DNA of 64,000 nt from Actinophytocola sp035995025 (GTDB lineage: Bacteria > Actinomycetota > Actinomycetes > Mycobacteriales > Pseudonocardiaceae): positions 62,001 through 126,000 of the forward strand of contig DASYKY010000101.1 of assembly GCA_035995025.1 (NCBI GenBank). Reading direction: 5' to 3'. Of the stretch, positions 8,457 to 17,015 are shown piece after piece. The notes below the pieces were generated by a model. That model was given only the letters and a program-made list of their open reading frames with translations, did not search any database and was not told the DNA's origin. The position numbers and the translations under genes are program-made. How positions within the stretch are numbered: position 1 is the stretch's first letter; the number at the start of each line of letters is the position of its first letter.

Positions 8457-9610
8457 CACAGACCTCCCAGGAGGCGGCCGGGCGACAGGCGGCGGCCGGG
8501 ATCGAACTGGTCCTTCATCCGTGTCATCAGCCCGAACGAGTCGGGCACCGGGCCCCAGTGGTCGATACTCGCGCGCAGGTCGTCCGGCGCGTCGAGGACG
8601 ACCGCCGACCCGTCGTACAGGGCGATCGCCGCGCGCAGCGCCGCCAGGTCCGTGTCCGTCGGCACGGACATGTAGGCGACACCGGTACATGCCGACGCCG
8701 TGCCGGACGAACCGCTCGGCAGTGCGGCGAGTACCCGGGGCAGGGCGTGCGGCTCGTACGCCAGGCGCAGCACCACTCCGCCGGTGGGCCGCTCGCCGAA
8801 CCAGGACGGCGGCTCGGTCGCCCGCTCGCCGCCGCCGAGCAGCTCGACCGCCGCGGCCGACTGGGCGTCGACCGACGCGGGGATGGTCTCGAACAGCACG
8901 ACCAGCTCCCCGTCGCCGCCGTCCCACCGCAGCTCGACCGCGGTCGGCGTGAGCGTCGACCGGACGACCAGGTTCGCGAGCCTGCCCGCCGCGGCGGCAT
9001 CCGCGACCGGGACGACCACCGTGCCCGCCGCGGCGGGGAGCGGGTGCAGCCGCCAGGTCGTCGAGACGAGCACGCCGAGAGCGCCGTGCGCGCCGGTGTA
9101 GAGCTTGCCGAGGTCGTAGCCGGCCACGTTCTTCACGACCTTGCCGCCGGCGCGGGCCGTGGTGCCGTCCGCCAGCACGACGGTGACGCCGATCAGCAGG
9201 TCGCGGACGGTGCCGTAGCGCAGCCGGCGCGGACCGGAGGCGTTCGCGGCGACGATGCCGCCGAGCGTCGCGCCCGGCTCGGGTGGGTCGAGCGCGAGCA
9301 TCTGGTTGTGCCCGGCCAGCTGCCGCTGCAGCGCCTCGAGCGGCACGCCCGCCTCGGCGACGACGACGAGGTCGCCGGGCACGTGCTCGACGACCCGGTC
9401 CAGCGCGGTCGTGCGCAGCAGGAGGTCGCACGACGCGGGCGGCGCGGCCCAGCCGGTCTTGGTGCCCGCGCCCACCGGGACGACGGTGCCGGTCGTGGCC
9501 CGCAGGAGGTCGGCCACCTCGCCCGCCGACGCGGGAGTCGCAACATCGGCCGGGACGACGCCCGCGATCGTGTCGTTGTCCGTGTTGTTGCCGGAACGCA
9601 CGGCGGCCAT
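8456..9610 (-). CDS. glcE: Glycolate oxidase FAD-binding subunit GlcE
   Basis: The 384-residue protein is the second flavoprotein subunit of glycolate dehydrogenase. It has a FAD_binding_4 fold: PVGAGTKTGW for the pyrophosphate, the PGATLGGIVAANASGPRRLRYG block and GGKVVKNVAGYDLGKLYTGAHGALG near residues 130-180. The C-terminal half is shorter than in GlcD, as usual for GlcE. ATG at 9610 lies one nucleotide after the glcD stop, and the stop overlaps the glcF start, so glcD-glcE-glcF should be translated in close coupling. An earlier in-frame start inside glcD would add unrelated Arg-rich sequence. Confidence 0.93.
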   Translation of the reverse strand: MAAVRSGNNTDNDTIAGVVPADVATPASAGEVADLLRATTGTVVPVGAGTKTGWAAPPASCDLLLRTTALDRVVEHVPGDLVVVAEAGVPLEALQRQLAGHNQMLALDPPEPGATLGGIVAANASGPRRLRYGTVRDLLIGVTVVLADGTTARAGGKVVKNVAGYDLGKLYTGAHGALGVLVSTTWRLHPLPAAAGTVVVPVADAAAAGRLANLVVRSTLTPTAVELRWDGGDGELVVLFETIPASVDAQSAAAVELLGGGERATEPPSWFGERPTGGVVLRLAYEPHALPRVLAALPSGSSGTASACTGVAYMSVPTDTDLAALRAAIALYDGSAVVLDAPDDLRASIDHWGPVPDSFGLMTRMKDQFDPGRRLSPGRLLGGL

Positions 9611-9611
9611 C

Positions 9612-11102
9612 TCAGAACACCTCCCCCAGCGCCGGGTCGGGCGCGCTGTCCGCGGTGCGCACCCCCGGCCGCTCGCCGCACAGCCGCGGCGTGGGGAAGA
9701 GCTTGCCGGGGTTGGCCAGTCCGTTCGGGTCGAACGCGCAGCGGACCAGCTGCATCGTGTCGAGGTCCTCGGGGGTGAACTGACGGGCCATCTTGGACTT
9801 CTTCTCCAGCCCCACCCCGTGCTCGCCGGTGATCGAGCCGCCGGCCTCGATGCACAGGTCGAGGATCGCGAAGCCCAGCTCCTCGGCCGCCTTCGGCGCA
9901 CCGGGCACCGCGTCGTCGAACAGGATCAGGGGGTGCAGGTTGCCGTCACCCGCGTGGAAGACGTTGGCCACCCGCAGGTTCGCCGCGTCGGCGAGCGTGC
10001 TCATCGCGGCGAGGATCTCCGGCAGCCGGGTGCGCGGGATGACGCCGTCCTGCACGTAGTAGGACGGGCTGATCCGGCCGACCGCCGCGAACGCGGACTT
10101 GCGGCCCTTCCACATCAGCGCCCGGTCCTCGGCGTCGGCGGCGATGCGCGTCTCGAACGCGTGCCGGGCCCTGGCCAGCGTCTCGACGTGCTCGAACTGC
10201 TCGTCCACCTCGACCTGGGGGCCGTCGAGCTCGATGACGAGCACGGCCTCGGCGCCCGCGGGGTAGTTGCACTGCACGGCGGCCTCGGCCGCCTCGATGG
10301 CCAGCGCGTCCATCATCTCGATGGCGGCCGGCACGATCCCGGCCGCGATGATGTCGCTGACCGTGCCCGCCGCGTCGGCGACGGAGCGGAAACCGACGAG
10401 CATCGTCTGCACGGACTCGGGCACCCGGAGCAGGCGGACCGTCACCCGGGTGACGACGCCGAGAGTGCCCTCGCTGCCGACGAACGCGCCGAGCAGGTCC
10501 AGTCCGGGGTGCTCGGGCGCGGTGCCGCCGAGGTGGACCACCTCGCCGTCGGCGAGCACCACCTCCGCGCCCATCACGTGGTTGACGGTGAAGCCGTACT
10601 TCAGGCAGTGCGCGCCGCCCGAGTTCTCCGCGACGTTCCCGCCGATGCTGCACACCTGCTGCGACGACGGGTCCGGCGCGTACAGCTGGTCGTGTGGGGC
10701 CGCCTCGCGGGTCACCCACAGGTTGATCACACCCGGCTCGACCACCATCCGGGCGTTGTCCGGGTCGACGTCGACGATGCGGCGCAGCCGGGACAGCACG
10801 ATCAGCACGCCGTCCGCGACCGGCACCGCGCCACCGGACAAGCCGGTGCCGGAACCCCTTGCCACGAAGGGGATTCCGGCCTCGGCACACAGTTTCACCG
10901 TGCGCACCACGTCGTCACGGTGGTCGGCGAGGACCACGACGCCCGGGCGAACCCGGAACGCCTCCAGCCCGTCGCACTCGTACGTACGCAGTTGCGCGGG
11001 ATCGGTCAGCACCTTCGCCACGCCGATCGCGGCCCGCAGCTGATCCGCCAGCTCAAGGGCCCGCGGCGACGCCTGCCGGTCCGCGATCGGCTGGTCGGTC
11101 AT
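9612..11102 (-). CDS. glcD: Glycolate oxidase catalytic subunit GlcD
   Basis: The 496-residue FAD enzyme oxidises glycolate (or D-lactate) to the 2-oxo acid. FAD_binding_4 motifs include ARGSGTGLSGGAVP and SIGGNVAENSGGAHCLKYG; the FAD-oxidase C-terminal domain carries NVFHAGDGNLHP (metal/substrate histidines) and TGEHGVGLEKK. Length matches the 490-500 typical of GlcD. The ATG at 11102 follows CCAGGAG by 5 nt, so it is chosen over longer frames. It heads the minus-strand operon glcD-glcE-glcF-permease. With the gcl operon 2.3 kb away, its product glyoxylate would be assimilated to glycerate. Confidence 0.95.
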   Translation of the reverse strand: MTDQPIADRQASPRALELADQLRAAIGVAKVLTDPAQLRTYECDGLEAFRVRPGVVVLADHRDDVVRTVKLCAEAGIPFVARGSGTGLSGGAVPVADGVLIVLSRLRRIVDVDPDNARMVVEPGVINLWVTREAAPHDQLYAPDPSSQQVCSIGGNVAENSGGAHCLKYGFTVNHVMGAEVVLADGEVVHLGGTAPEHPGLDLLGAFVGSEGTLGVVTRVTVRLLRVPESVQTMLVGFRSVADAAGTVSDIIAAGIVPAAIEMMDALAIEAAEAAVQCNYPAGAEAVLVIELDGPQVEVDEQFEHVETLARARHAFETRIAADAEDRALMWKGRKSAFAAVGRISPSYYVQDGVIPRTRLPEILAAMSTLADAANLRVANVFHAGDGNLHPLILFDDAVPGAPKAAEELGFAILDLCIEAGGSITGEHGVGLEKKSKMARQFTPEDLDTMQLVRCAFDPNGLANPGKLFPTPRLCGERPGVRTADSAPDPALGEVF

Positions 11103-11226
11103 GGCATCTCCTGGGGAACTCATACTGACCATGGTGCGCGGCCGGACCGGGATGCGCGCCGCGGAAAAGGCGCACGTTCCGCGCTTGCCCGGGTGGCCGG
11201 CGGACCGGCCACCCGGACCGGTGGCG

Positions 11227-12309
11227 CTACTGACCCGCCGCCGACTTCTCGAGGCCGATGCGAGCCGCGAGCGCACAGTTGGACGTGACGTCGTAGTAGG
11301 CCTTCACCGAGTCGGCACCGTTGACGAACGGGTTCGGGCCGAAGCCGCGGCCGGCCAGCTCCCGCGTCTTGGTGACCGCGTTGTCGAACTCGGAGTGGTT
11401 GGACAGCAGGACGGTCGCGCCCGCGTTCGCGGACTCCGCCTGCATCTTGCGCGCCGAGTTGATGTACGTGTCGTAGTTGCGCAGACCCGGGTTGGGCTTG
11501 TCGTTCTGGAAGCCCAGCGCGGTGCCGCCGGAGTACGACACGGTCAGCGCCTTGCCGAAGTCGTGGACTCCGAAGAGCATCGAGAGCGTGCCGGGGGTGT
11601 GGCCCGGGGTCGGCACGATGTGCACGGTCGTGCCACCGAGCTTCAGGTCGTAGTCCTTGTTGGTGGCGACCCGGATGCCGGTCTTGAAGTCGGGGGTCTG
11701 GCCCTTGTAGCGGTTCGGGAACTGCTTGACCGTGTCCCAGTCCTTCGCGCCCATGACGACGGGCGCGCCGTTCGTGGCCTCCTGGACCACCTGCGCGCCA
11801 CCGATGTGGTCGGCGTGCGCGTGGGAGATGATGATGTACTTGATGTCGGTCGGCTTGAAGCCGAACTTCTTCATCCCGTCGAGGATGAGCGTGGAAGCGC
11901 TGTACTGGTAGCCCGCGTCGATCATGATCAGGCCGGCGCTGGTCTTGAGCAGCCAGGCGCTGTGGATCGAGCCACCCACGAAGTACAGGTCGTCGAACAC
12001 CTGGGCGGAGTCGGCGTACCAACTGGCCTTCGGGGGCGCCTTCGACGGGTCGTCGATGTAGGCGGGGGCGGTGTCAGTGGTGTCGGGGGCACCGTTGACC
12101 GGCGGCAGGAAGCACGTTCGGTTCAGGGTTCCGAGGTGCTCGAGGCCCGCCGCGTCCTTGGCGGCGACCTGCGCGGCGTGAATTTCGGCGTCGTAGTCCC
12201 GGGTCGGCTTCTGAGGCTGCGCCGCGGCGGTCGTCGCGGCCACCCCGCCCCCGGCGAGAAGGAATGCGGTCAGGCATAACGCAAGGCGAGATCTCTTGCG
12301 GATGTTCAT
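11227..12309 (-). CDS. Secreted metallo-beta-lactamase-fold hydrolase, B3-like
   Basis: The 360-residue protein has a Sec signal (MNIRKRSRLALCL to about Ala30) and an MBL domain. Zinc ligands are His163, His165, Asp167 and His168 in SHAHADHIGG, the His of TPGHTPG and the His of SNHSEFD; this set matches subclass B3 beta-lactamases. The segment before the MBL core is about 80 residues longer than in classical B3 enzymes, so antibiotic hydrolysis is possible but not shown; lactonase or another esterase role is equally open. The ATG at 12309 follows GGAG by about 8 nt. It sits between glcD and the IclR gene on the same strand, with no obvious metabolic link to glycolate. Confidence 0.85.
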   Translation of the reverse strand: MNIRKRSRLALCLTAFLLAGGGVAATTAAAQPQKPTRDYDAEIHAAQVAAKDAAGLEHLGTLNRTCFLPPVNGAPDTTDTAPAYIDDPSKAPPKASWYADSAQVFDDLYFVGGSIHSAWLLKTSAGLIMIDAGYQYSASTLILDGMKKFGFKPTDIKYIIISHAHADHIGGAQVVQEATNGAPVVMGAKDWDTVKQFPNRYKGQTPDFKTGIRVATNKDYDLKLGGTTVHIVPTPGHTPGTLSMLFGVHDFGKALTVSYSGGTALGFQNDKPNPGLRNYDTYINSARKMQAESANAGATVLLSNHSEFDNAVTKTRELAGRGFGPNPFVNGADSVKAYYDVTSNCALAARIGLEKSAAGQ

Positions 12310-12497
12310 GCGGATGCTCCAAGAATTTAGCGCCGTTAAGAACTCCATCACTCGATACGCACCTACCGAATAACGGAAGAATGAGCGCATGTTGAGGCCG
12401 TGTCAAGAGGCTGTAACACGCCTGGCCGCAGTGCGGCGGGCGCGCGAAGATCACGGACGGCGCCGGTTCGCGGCCGTCCGCCGAAGCGGGAAGACGA

Positions 12498-13262
12498 TCA
12501 GCGCCGGAGGTCTCCGTGCAGCTCAGCCGCCAGGCGCGTGGCGGCCTCCTGGAGCACCGGGGCGATCTCCGTGACGCGGCCCATGGTGATCCGGCCGGAC
12601 GGCCCGGAAACCGAGATCGCGGCCAGCGCCGGGGCGCCGGTCAGCGGCACCGCGACGCACCGCACGCCGATCTCCTGCTCGGCGTCGTCGACCGCCCAGC
12701 CCTGCTCGCGGACCTCGCCCAGCTCGCTGAGCAGCGCGTGGGGGTCGGTGTGCGTGCGGGGCGTCTTCGCCGGCATGCCGGTGCGCCGCAGCAGCGCGAG
12801 CACCTGGTCGTCGCGCAGCTGCGCGAGCACGGCCTTGCCCACGCCCGTGCAGTGCGCGTGCACCCTGCGGCCGACCTCGGTGAACATGCGCATCGAGTGC
12901 TCGGAGGGCACCTGCGCGACGTAGACGACGGCGTCGCCCTCGAGCACGGCCATGTTGGCCGTCTCGCCGATGCGCGCCGCCAGCTCGGCGAGGTGCTGGC
13001 GGCCGGCGAACGAGCCGAGCGCGCGGCCCGCCGTCTCGCCGAGCCGGATCAGCCGGGGCCCGAGCGCGTAGCGCTTCGAGGGCTCCTGGCGCACGTAGCC
13101 GTTGTGCACCAGCGACTTGATCAGCCGGTGGATGGTGGGCAGCGGCAGGCCGGAGGCGGCCTCGAGCTCCGCCAGCCGCAGCGAGCCACCCGCGTCGGCC
13201 AGGAGCTCCAGCAGGTTCAGTGCCCGGTCGAGGGACTGAACCCCGCTCGCCGTCTTCTCCAT
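12498..13262 (-). CDS. IclR-family regulator of the glyoxylate genes
   Basis: This 254-residue regulator has an N-terminal winged helix-turn-helix (residues about 5-65: SLDRALNLLELLAD, LAELEAASGLPLPTIHRLIKSL) and a C-terminal IclR effector domain (ETANMAVLEGDAVVYVAQV, AHCTGVGKAVLAQL, GWAVDDAEQEIGVRCVAVPL). The effector pocket would be expected to bind a small acid such as glyoxylate. ATG 13262 is preceded by GGAGG at 5 nt; a start at 13283 would lie inside a likely operator. It is divergent from hyi-glxR-gcl, the arrangement of AllR-like regulators that repress glyoxylate use, so autoregulation and control of the operon are likely. Confidence 0.9.
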   Translation of the reverse strand: MEKTASGVQSLDRALNLLELLADAGGSLRLAELEAASGLPLPTIHRLIKSLVHNGYVRQEPSKRYALGPRLIRLGETAGRALGSFAGRQHLAELAARIGETANMAVLEGDAVVYVAQVPSEHSMRMFTEVGRRVHAHCTGVGKAVLAQLRDDQVLALLRRTGMPAKTPRTHTDPHALLSELGEVREQGWAVDDAEQEIGVRCVAVPLTGAPALAAISVSGPSGRITMGRVTEIAPVLQEAATRLAAELHGDLRR

Positions 13263-13281
13263 GGCCGCCTCCGGTTCCACC

Positions 13282-13371
13282 ATGTGAAATCTCATAATGC
13301 CCATGTCGCGTTACTTGAACGAGAACCCGACGCGGCCTACGATTCCACTGAGCAGAAGTAGTATTTCACAT
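13282..13371. promoter_or_regulatory. Divergent control region with inverted ATGTGAAAT / ATTTCACAT sites
   Basis: ATGTGAAAT (13282-13290) and its exact reverse complement ATTTCACAT (13363-13371) flank the intergenic space between the IclR gene and hyi; the second continues to TTACGGAAT, an imperfect palindrome. Such paired sites next to an IclR gene are plausible operators permitting looping. Binding is an inference. Confidence 0.45.
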
Positions 13372-13421
13372 TACGGAATGTAGCACCACTGTCCCCGGAA
13401 CCGCGGACGGAAGGACGGCGC

Positions 13422-14261
13422 GTGGGTCTCCCCTATCTGATCAACTGTTCCATTCTGTTCACCGAGCTGCCTCTCGAACAGCGCCCGGCCGCCGCCCGGG
13501 CCGCCGGCTTCGACGCCGTGGAGTTCTGGTGGCCGTTCCCCGCCGCGTTGCCCGGCGATGCGGAGGCCGACAGGTTCGTGCGTGCCGTGCGCGACGCGGG
13601 CGTGCGCCTGGTGGGGCTGAACTTCTTCGCGGGCGACATGCCTGCCGGCGACCGCGGCGTGGTCAGCTGGCCGGGCCGCGAGCGCGAGTTCGCGGACGCC
13701 GTCGACGTCGCGGTCGGGATCGGTGAGCAGCTGGGCGTGGCCGGCTTCAACGCGTTGTACGGCAACCGGATCGACGACGTACCGGCGGCGAAGCAGGACG
13801 AGCTGGCCACCGCGAACCTGGCCCACGCGGCAGCCGCGGCCGCGCGGATCGGCGCGACCGTGCTGGTCGAGCCGGTCAGCGGCGCGCCGAGGTATCCGCT
13901 GCGGACCGCCGAGGACGCGCTGGCGGTGGTCGACCGGGTCGCGGCCGGCAACACAGCCGGCAACACGGCCGAGAACGTGCGGCTCCTGGCCGACCTCTAC
14001 CACCTGACGGTCAACGGCGACGACGTCGACGCCGTCATCGCCGCGCACACCCCGCGCATCGGGCACGTGCAGATCGCGGACGCGCCGGGCCGCCACGAGC
14101 CGGGCACCGGCACGACCCCGCTGCAGGCACAGCTCGACGCGCTCGAGGCGGCCGGCTACGCCGGCTGGGTCAGCCTGGAGTACGCGCCCGCCGGCTCTAC
14201 TGTGGACGGACTGAGCTGGCTACCGGCGGAGCGCCGCGGCACGACAGGGGGCACCTCATGA
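13422..14261 (+). CDS. hyi: Hydroxypyruvate isomerase
   Basis: The 279-residue TIM-barrel enzyme of the AP-endonuclease 2 / xylose-isomerase-like fold interconverts hydroxypyruvate and tartronate semialdehyde. Visible features are the N-terminal NCSILFTELPLEQRPAAARAAGFDAVE block, the LNFFAGD strand, the metal-binding/catalytic Glu in LVEPVSG and a C-terminal WVSLEYAP Glu. It contains a small in-frame duplication, NTAGNTAEN, at a helix start. GTG 13422 is used; GGACGGAAGG upstream can act as ribosome site. It is the first gene of hyi-glxR-gcl and overlaps glxR by ATGA. Confidence 0.9.
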   Translation: MGLPYLINCSILFTELPLEQRPAAARAAGFDAVEFWWPFPAALPGDAEADRFVRAVRDAGVRLVGLNFFAGDMPAGDRGVVSWPGREREFADAVDVAVGIGEQLGVAGFNALYGNRIDDVPAAKQDELATANLAHAAAAAARIGATVLVEPVSGAPRYPLRTAEDALAVVDRVAAGNTAGNTAENVRLLADLYHLTVNGDDVDAVIAAHTPRIGHVQIADAPGRHEPGTGTTPLQAQLDALEAAGYAGWVSLEYAPAGSTVDGLSWLPAERRGTTGGTS

Positions 14262-15157
14262 CCACGATCGCGTTCGTCGGGCTGGGCATCATGGGCGCAC
14301 CGATGGCGAGGCACCTGGTCGGCGCCGGGCACGAGGTGCTCGGCGTCAACCGCAGCCGGCCGGCCGTGGCGCGGCTGGTCGAGGCGGGCGGCACGGACGG
14401 CGGCAGCGTCGCCGCGGCGGTCGCGGCCGCCGACGTGGTGGTGACGATGCTGCCGGACAGCCCGGACGTGGAGTCCGTCGCGCTCGGCCCGGACGGCGTC
14501 TACGCCAACGCCCGGCCCGGCGCGCTGCACGTCGACTGCTCCACCATCCGCCCGGACGTCGCCCGCCACCTCGCCGAGGAGGGCGCGCGGGCCGGGGTGC
14601 GGGTGGTGGACGCGCCCGTGAGCGGCGGCGAGGCTGGCGCGAAGGAGGCGACGCTGTCCATCATGGTCGGCGGCGCCGACGACGACGTGGCCGCGGCCCG
14701 CCCGGTGCTCGAGAAGGTCGGCGCCACGATCGTCCACGTGGGACCCGCGGGCTCGGGGCAGACCGTGAAGGCCGCGAACCAGCTGATCGTCGCCGGCACC
14801 CTGGAGCTGGTGGCCGAGGCGATCGTGTTCCTCGAGGCGCACGGCGTGTCGACCGAGGCCGCGCTCGAGGTGCTGGGCGGCGGGCTCGCGGGCAGCACCG
14901 TGCTCGCCCGCAAGGGCCCCGGCATGCTCGCCCGCGAGTTCACCCCCGGCTTCCGGATCACGTTGCACCACAAGGACATGGGCATCGTCACCGCCGCCGC
15001 GCGCGAGGCGGGCGTGGCGATCCCGCTCGGCGCGCACGTCGCCGGCCTGATCGCCGCCCTGCGGGCGCAGGGCCACGGCGACCTCGACCACAGCGCGCTG
15101 CTCAAGCTCGTCGAGCAGCTGTCCGGCAGAACCTCCAGCAGAGCCGGGGAGGGCTGA
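14258..15157 (+). CDS. glxR: 2-hydroxy-3-oxopropionate (tartronate semialdehyde) reductase
   Basis: The 299-residue beta-hydroxyacid dehydrogenase would reduce tartronate semialdehyde to D-glycerate with NAD(P)H. It has the N-terminal Rossmann motif FVGLGIMGAPMARHL, the substrate motif DAPVSGGEAGA, the catalytic Lys in GQTVKAANQLI and the helical C-domain ending KDMGIVTAAARE. Length is that of GarR/GlxR. Its ATG overlaps the hyi stop and it ends 3 nt before gcl, so the three genes form one operon that turns glyoxylate into glycerate. Confidence 0.93.
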   Translation: MTTIAFVGLGIMGAPMARHLVGAGHEVLGVNRSRPAVARLVEAGGTDGGSVAAAVAAADVVVTMLPDSPDVESVALGPDGVYANARPGALHVDCSTIRPDVARHLAEEGARAGVRVVDAPVSGGEAGAKEATLSIMVGGADDDVAAARPVLEKVGATIVHVGPAGSGQTVKAANQLIVAGTLELVAEAIVFLEAHGVSTEAALEVLGGGLAGSTVLARKGPGMLAREFTPGFRITLHHKDMGIVTAAAREAGVAIPLGAHVAGLIAALRAQGHGDLDHSALLKLVEQLSGRTSSRAGEG

Positions 15158-15160
15158 GCC

Positions 15161-16909
15161 ATGGCCCGCATGCGTGCTGTCGACGCGGCCGCCCTGATCC
15201 TCGAACGGGAGGGCGTGACGAAGGCGTTCGGCGTGCCGGGCGCGGCGATCAACCCGCTGTACTCGGCGCTGCGCGCGCGGGCCCGCATCGACCACTACCT
15301 TGGCCGCCACGTCGAGGGCGCCGTGCACATGGCCGAGGGCTACAGCCGCGCGACGCCGGGCAACATCGGCGTCTGCCTGGTGACCAGCGGGCCGGGCGGC
15401 ACCGACACGGTCACCGGGCTCTACTCCGCGTCGGCCGACTCCGTGCCGCTGCTGGTACTGGCCGGCCAGGCACCGGTGGCGAAGCTGCACAAGGAGGACT
15501 TCCAGGCCGTCGACATCGCGGCGATCGCCCGCCCGGTCACCAAGCTCGCGATCACCGTGATGGAGCCCGCGCAGCTGCCCGGCGCGCTGGCGCGGGCGTT
15601 TCACCTGATGCGCTCGGGCCGCCCCGGGCCGGTGCTGCTGGACCTGCCCGTCGACGTGCAGCAGGCGGAGATCGAGTTCGACGTCGACGCCTACGAGCCG
15701 CTGCCGGTCGTCAAGCCCGCGGCGACCCGCGAGCAGGCGGCCAAGGCGCTGGACCTGCTGGTCGCCGCGCGGCGACCGCTGATCGTCGCGGGCGGCGGCG
15801 TGATCAACGCCGACGCGGCGGACCTGCTGGTGGAGGTGGCCGAGCTGCTGGGCGTGCCGGTCGTGCCGACGCTGATGGGCTGGGGCGCGATCCCCGACGA
15901 CCACCCGCTGATGGCGGGCATGGCCGGCCTCCAGACCGCGCACCGCTACGCCAACGCGACCGTGCTCGACTCGGACTTCATCCTCGGCGTTGGCAACCGG
16001 TTCGCGAACCGGCACACGGGCAGCGTCGAGGTGTACCGCGGCGGGCGGGCGGTCGTGCACGTGGACATCGAGCCGACCCAGATCGGCCGGATCTTCACCC
16101 CGGACCTGGGCATCGTCTCCGACGCGGGGGCGTTCCTGGCGCGGCTCTCCGAGGTGGCGCGAGAGCGCGCGGACCTGCCGGACTACGCCGAGTGGGCCGC
16201 GTCGTGCCGGGCCCGCAAGGCCACGCTGCACCGGCGCACCGACTTCCCGGACGTTCCCATCAAGCCGCAGCGGGTGTACCAGGAGATGAACGCCGGCCTC
16301 GGCCGCGACGTGCGCTACGTCAGCAACATCGGCCTGTCCCAGATCGCCGGCGCGCAGTTCCTGCACGTCTACCGGCCGCGCCACTGGATCGACGCGGGCC
16401 AGGCGGGCCCGCTGGGCTGGACCGTGCCGGCCGCGCTCGGCGTGTGCGTGGCCGACCCCGGCTCGGTCGTCGTCGGCCTGTCCGGGGACTACGACTTCCA
16501 GTTCCTGGTCGAGCAGCTGGCGTGCGGTGCGCAGTTCAAGCTGCCCTACGTCCAGGTCGTGCTGAACAACTCCTACCTCGGCCTCATCCGCCAGGCGCAG
16601 CGCGCGTTCGACATGGACTACTCCGTGCAGCTGGCGTTCGACAACGTGAACTCCCCCGACATCGGCGGCTACGGCGTGGACCACGTGAAGGTCGCCGAAG
16701 GCCTCGGCTGCAAGGCGATCCGGGTGCACGACCCGGAGGAGCTGGCCGGCTCGTTCGAGAAGGCGATCGCCATGATGGCGGAGTTCCGCGTGCCGGTCGT
16801 GGTCGAGGTGATCATGGAGAAGGTCACCAACATCGCCCTGGGCACCGAGCTGAACAACGTGACCGAGTTCGAGGAGCTCGCCGACCACGAGGTCCTCCCC
16901 ACGAGCTGA
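15161..16909 (+). CDS. gcl: Glyoxylate carboligase (tartronate-semialdehyde synthase)
   Basis: The 582-residue ThDP enzyme joins two glyoxylates to tartronate semialdehyde and CO2. In RHVEGAVHMAEGY the usual catalytic Glu of ThDP enzymes is replaced by Val51, the diagnostic change of E. coli Gcl. It has a central FAD/regulatory-type domain, and the C-terminal ThDP motif begins at LSGDYDFQF and ends around LNNSYLGLIRQ. Length fits Gcl (about 590). The start ATG at 15161 is preceded by GGGGAGGG. It is the last gene of hyi-glxR-gcl and directs the glycolate oxidised by GlcDEF into central metabolism. Confidence 0.96.
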   Translation: MARMRAVDAAALILEREGVTKAFGVPGAAINPLYSALRARARIDHYLGRHVEGAVHMAEGYSRATPGNIGVCLVTSGPGGTDTVTGLYSASADSVPLLVLAGQAPVAKLHKEDFQAVDIAAIARPVTKLAITVMEPAQLPGALARAFHLMRSGRPGPVLLDLPVDVQQAEIEFDVDAYEPLPVVKPAATREQAAKALDLLVAARRPLIVAGGGVINADAADLLVEVAELLGVPVVPTLMGWGAIPDDHPLMAGMAGLQTAHRYANATVLDSDFILGVGNRFANRHTGSVEVYRGGRAVVHVDIEPTQIGRIFTPDLGIVSDAGAFLARLSEVARERADLPDYAEWAASCRARKATLHRRTDFPDVPIKPQRVYQEMNAGLGRDVRYVSNIGLSQIAGAQFLHVYRPRHWIDAGQAGPLGWTVPAALGVCVADPGSVVVGLSGDYDFQFLVEQLACGAQFKLPYVQVVLNNSYLGLIRQAQRAFDMDYSVQLAFDNVNSPDIGGYGVDHVKVAEGLGCKAIRVHDPEELAGSFEKAIAMMAEFRVPVVVEVIMEKVTNIALGTELNNVTEFEELADHEVLPTS

Positions 16910-16918
16910 CCCGACTTG

Positions 16919-16959
16919 CCACTGCGCCCGATTACCAGTGCGCCCGATTTACCAGTGCG
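16919..16959. repeat. 2.5 tandem copies of a 16-17 nt unit
   Basis: CCACTGCGCCCGATTA (16919-16934), CCAGTGCGCCCGATTTA (16935-16951) and CCAGTGCG (16952-16959) follow each other directly after the gcl stop. The function is unknown; it is probably replication slippage. Confidence 0.7.
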
Positions 16960-17002
16960 AAGGAGCCGCCGGTCGGACGGCCGTCCGCACGAGCCTGGTT
17001 GC

Positions 17003-17008
17003 TAGCGT
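17003..17008 (+). promoter_or_regulatory. -10 hexamer TAGCGT for leaderless start at 17016
   Basis: TAGCGT fits TANNNT and ends 7 nt before the ATG at 17016; no ribosome-binding site intervenes. Confidence 0.5.
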
Positions 17009-17015
17009 GTGCGCG

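Noticed and set aside
11227..12309. Calling the MBL-fold protein an antibiotic-resistance beta-lactamase
   Set aside because: The zinc ligands fit B3, but the long N-terminal extension and lack of other resistance context do not justify a resistance claim.
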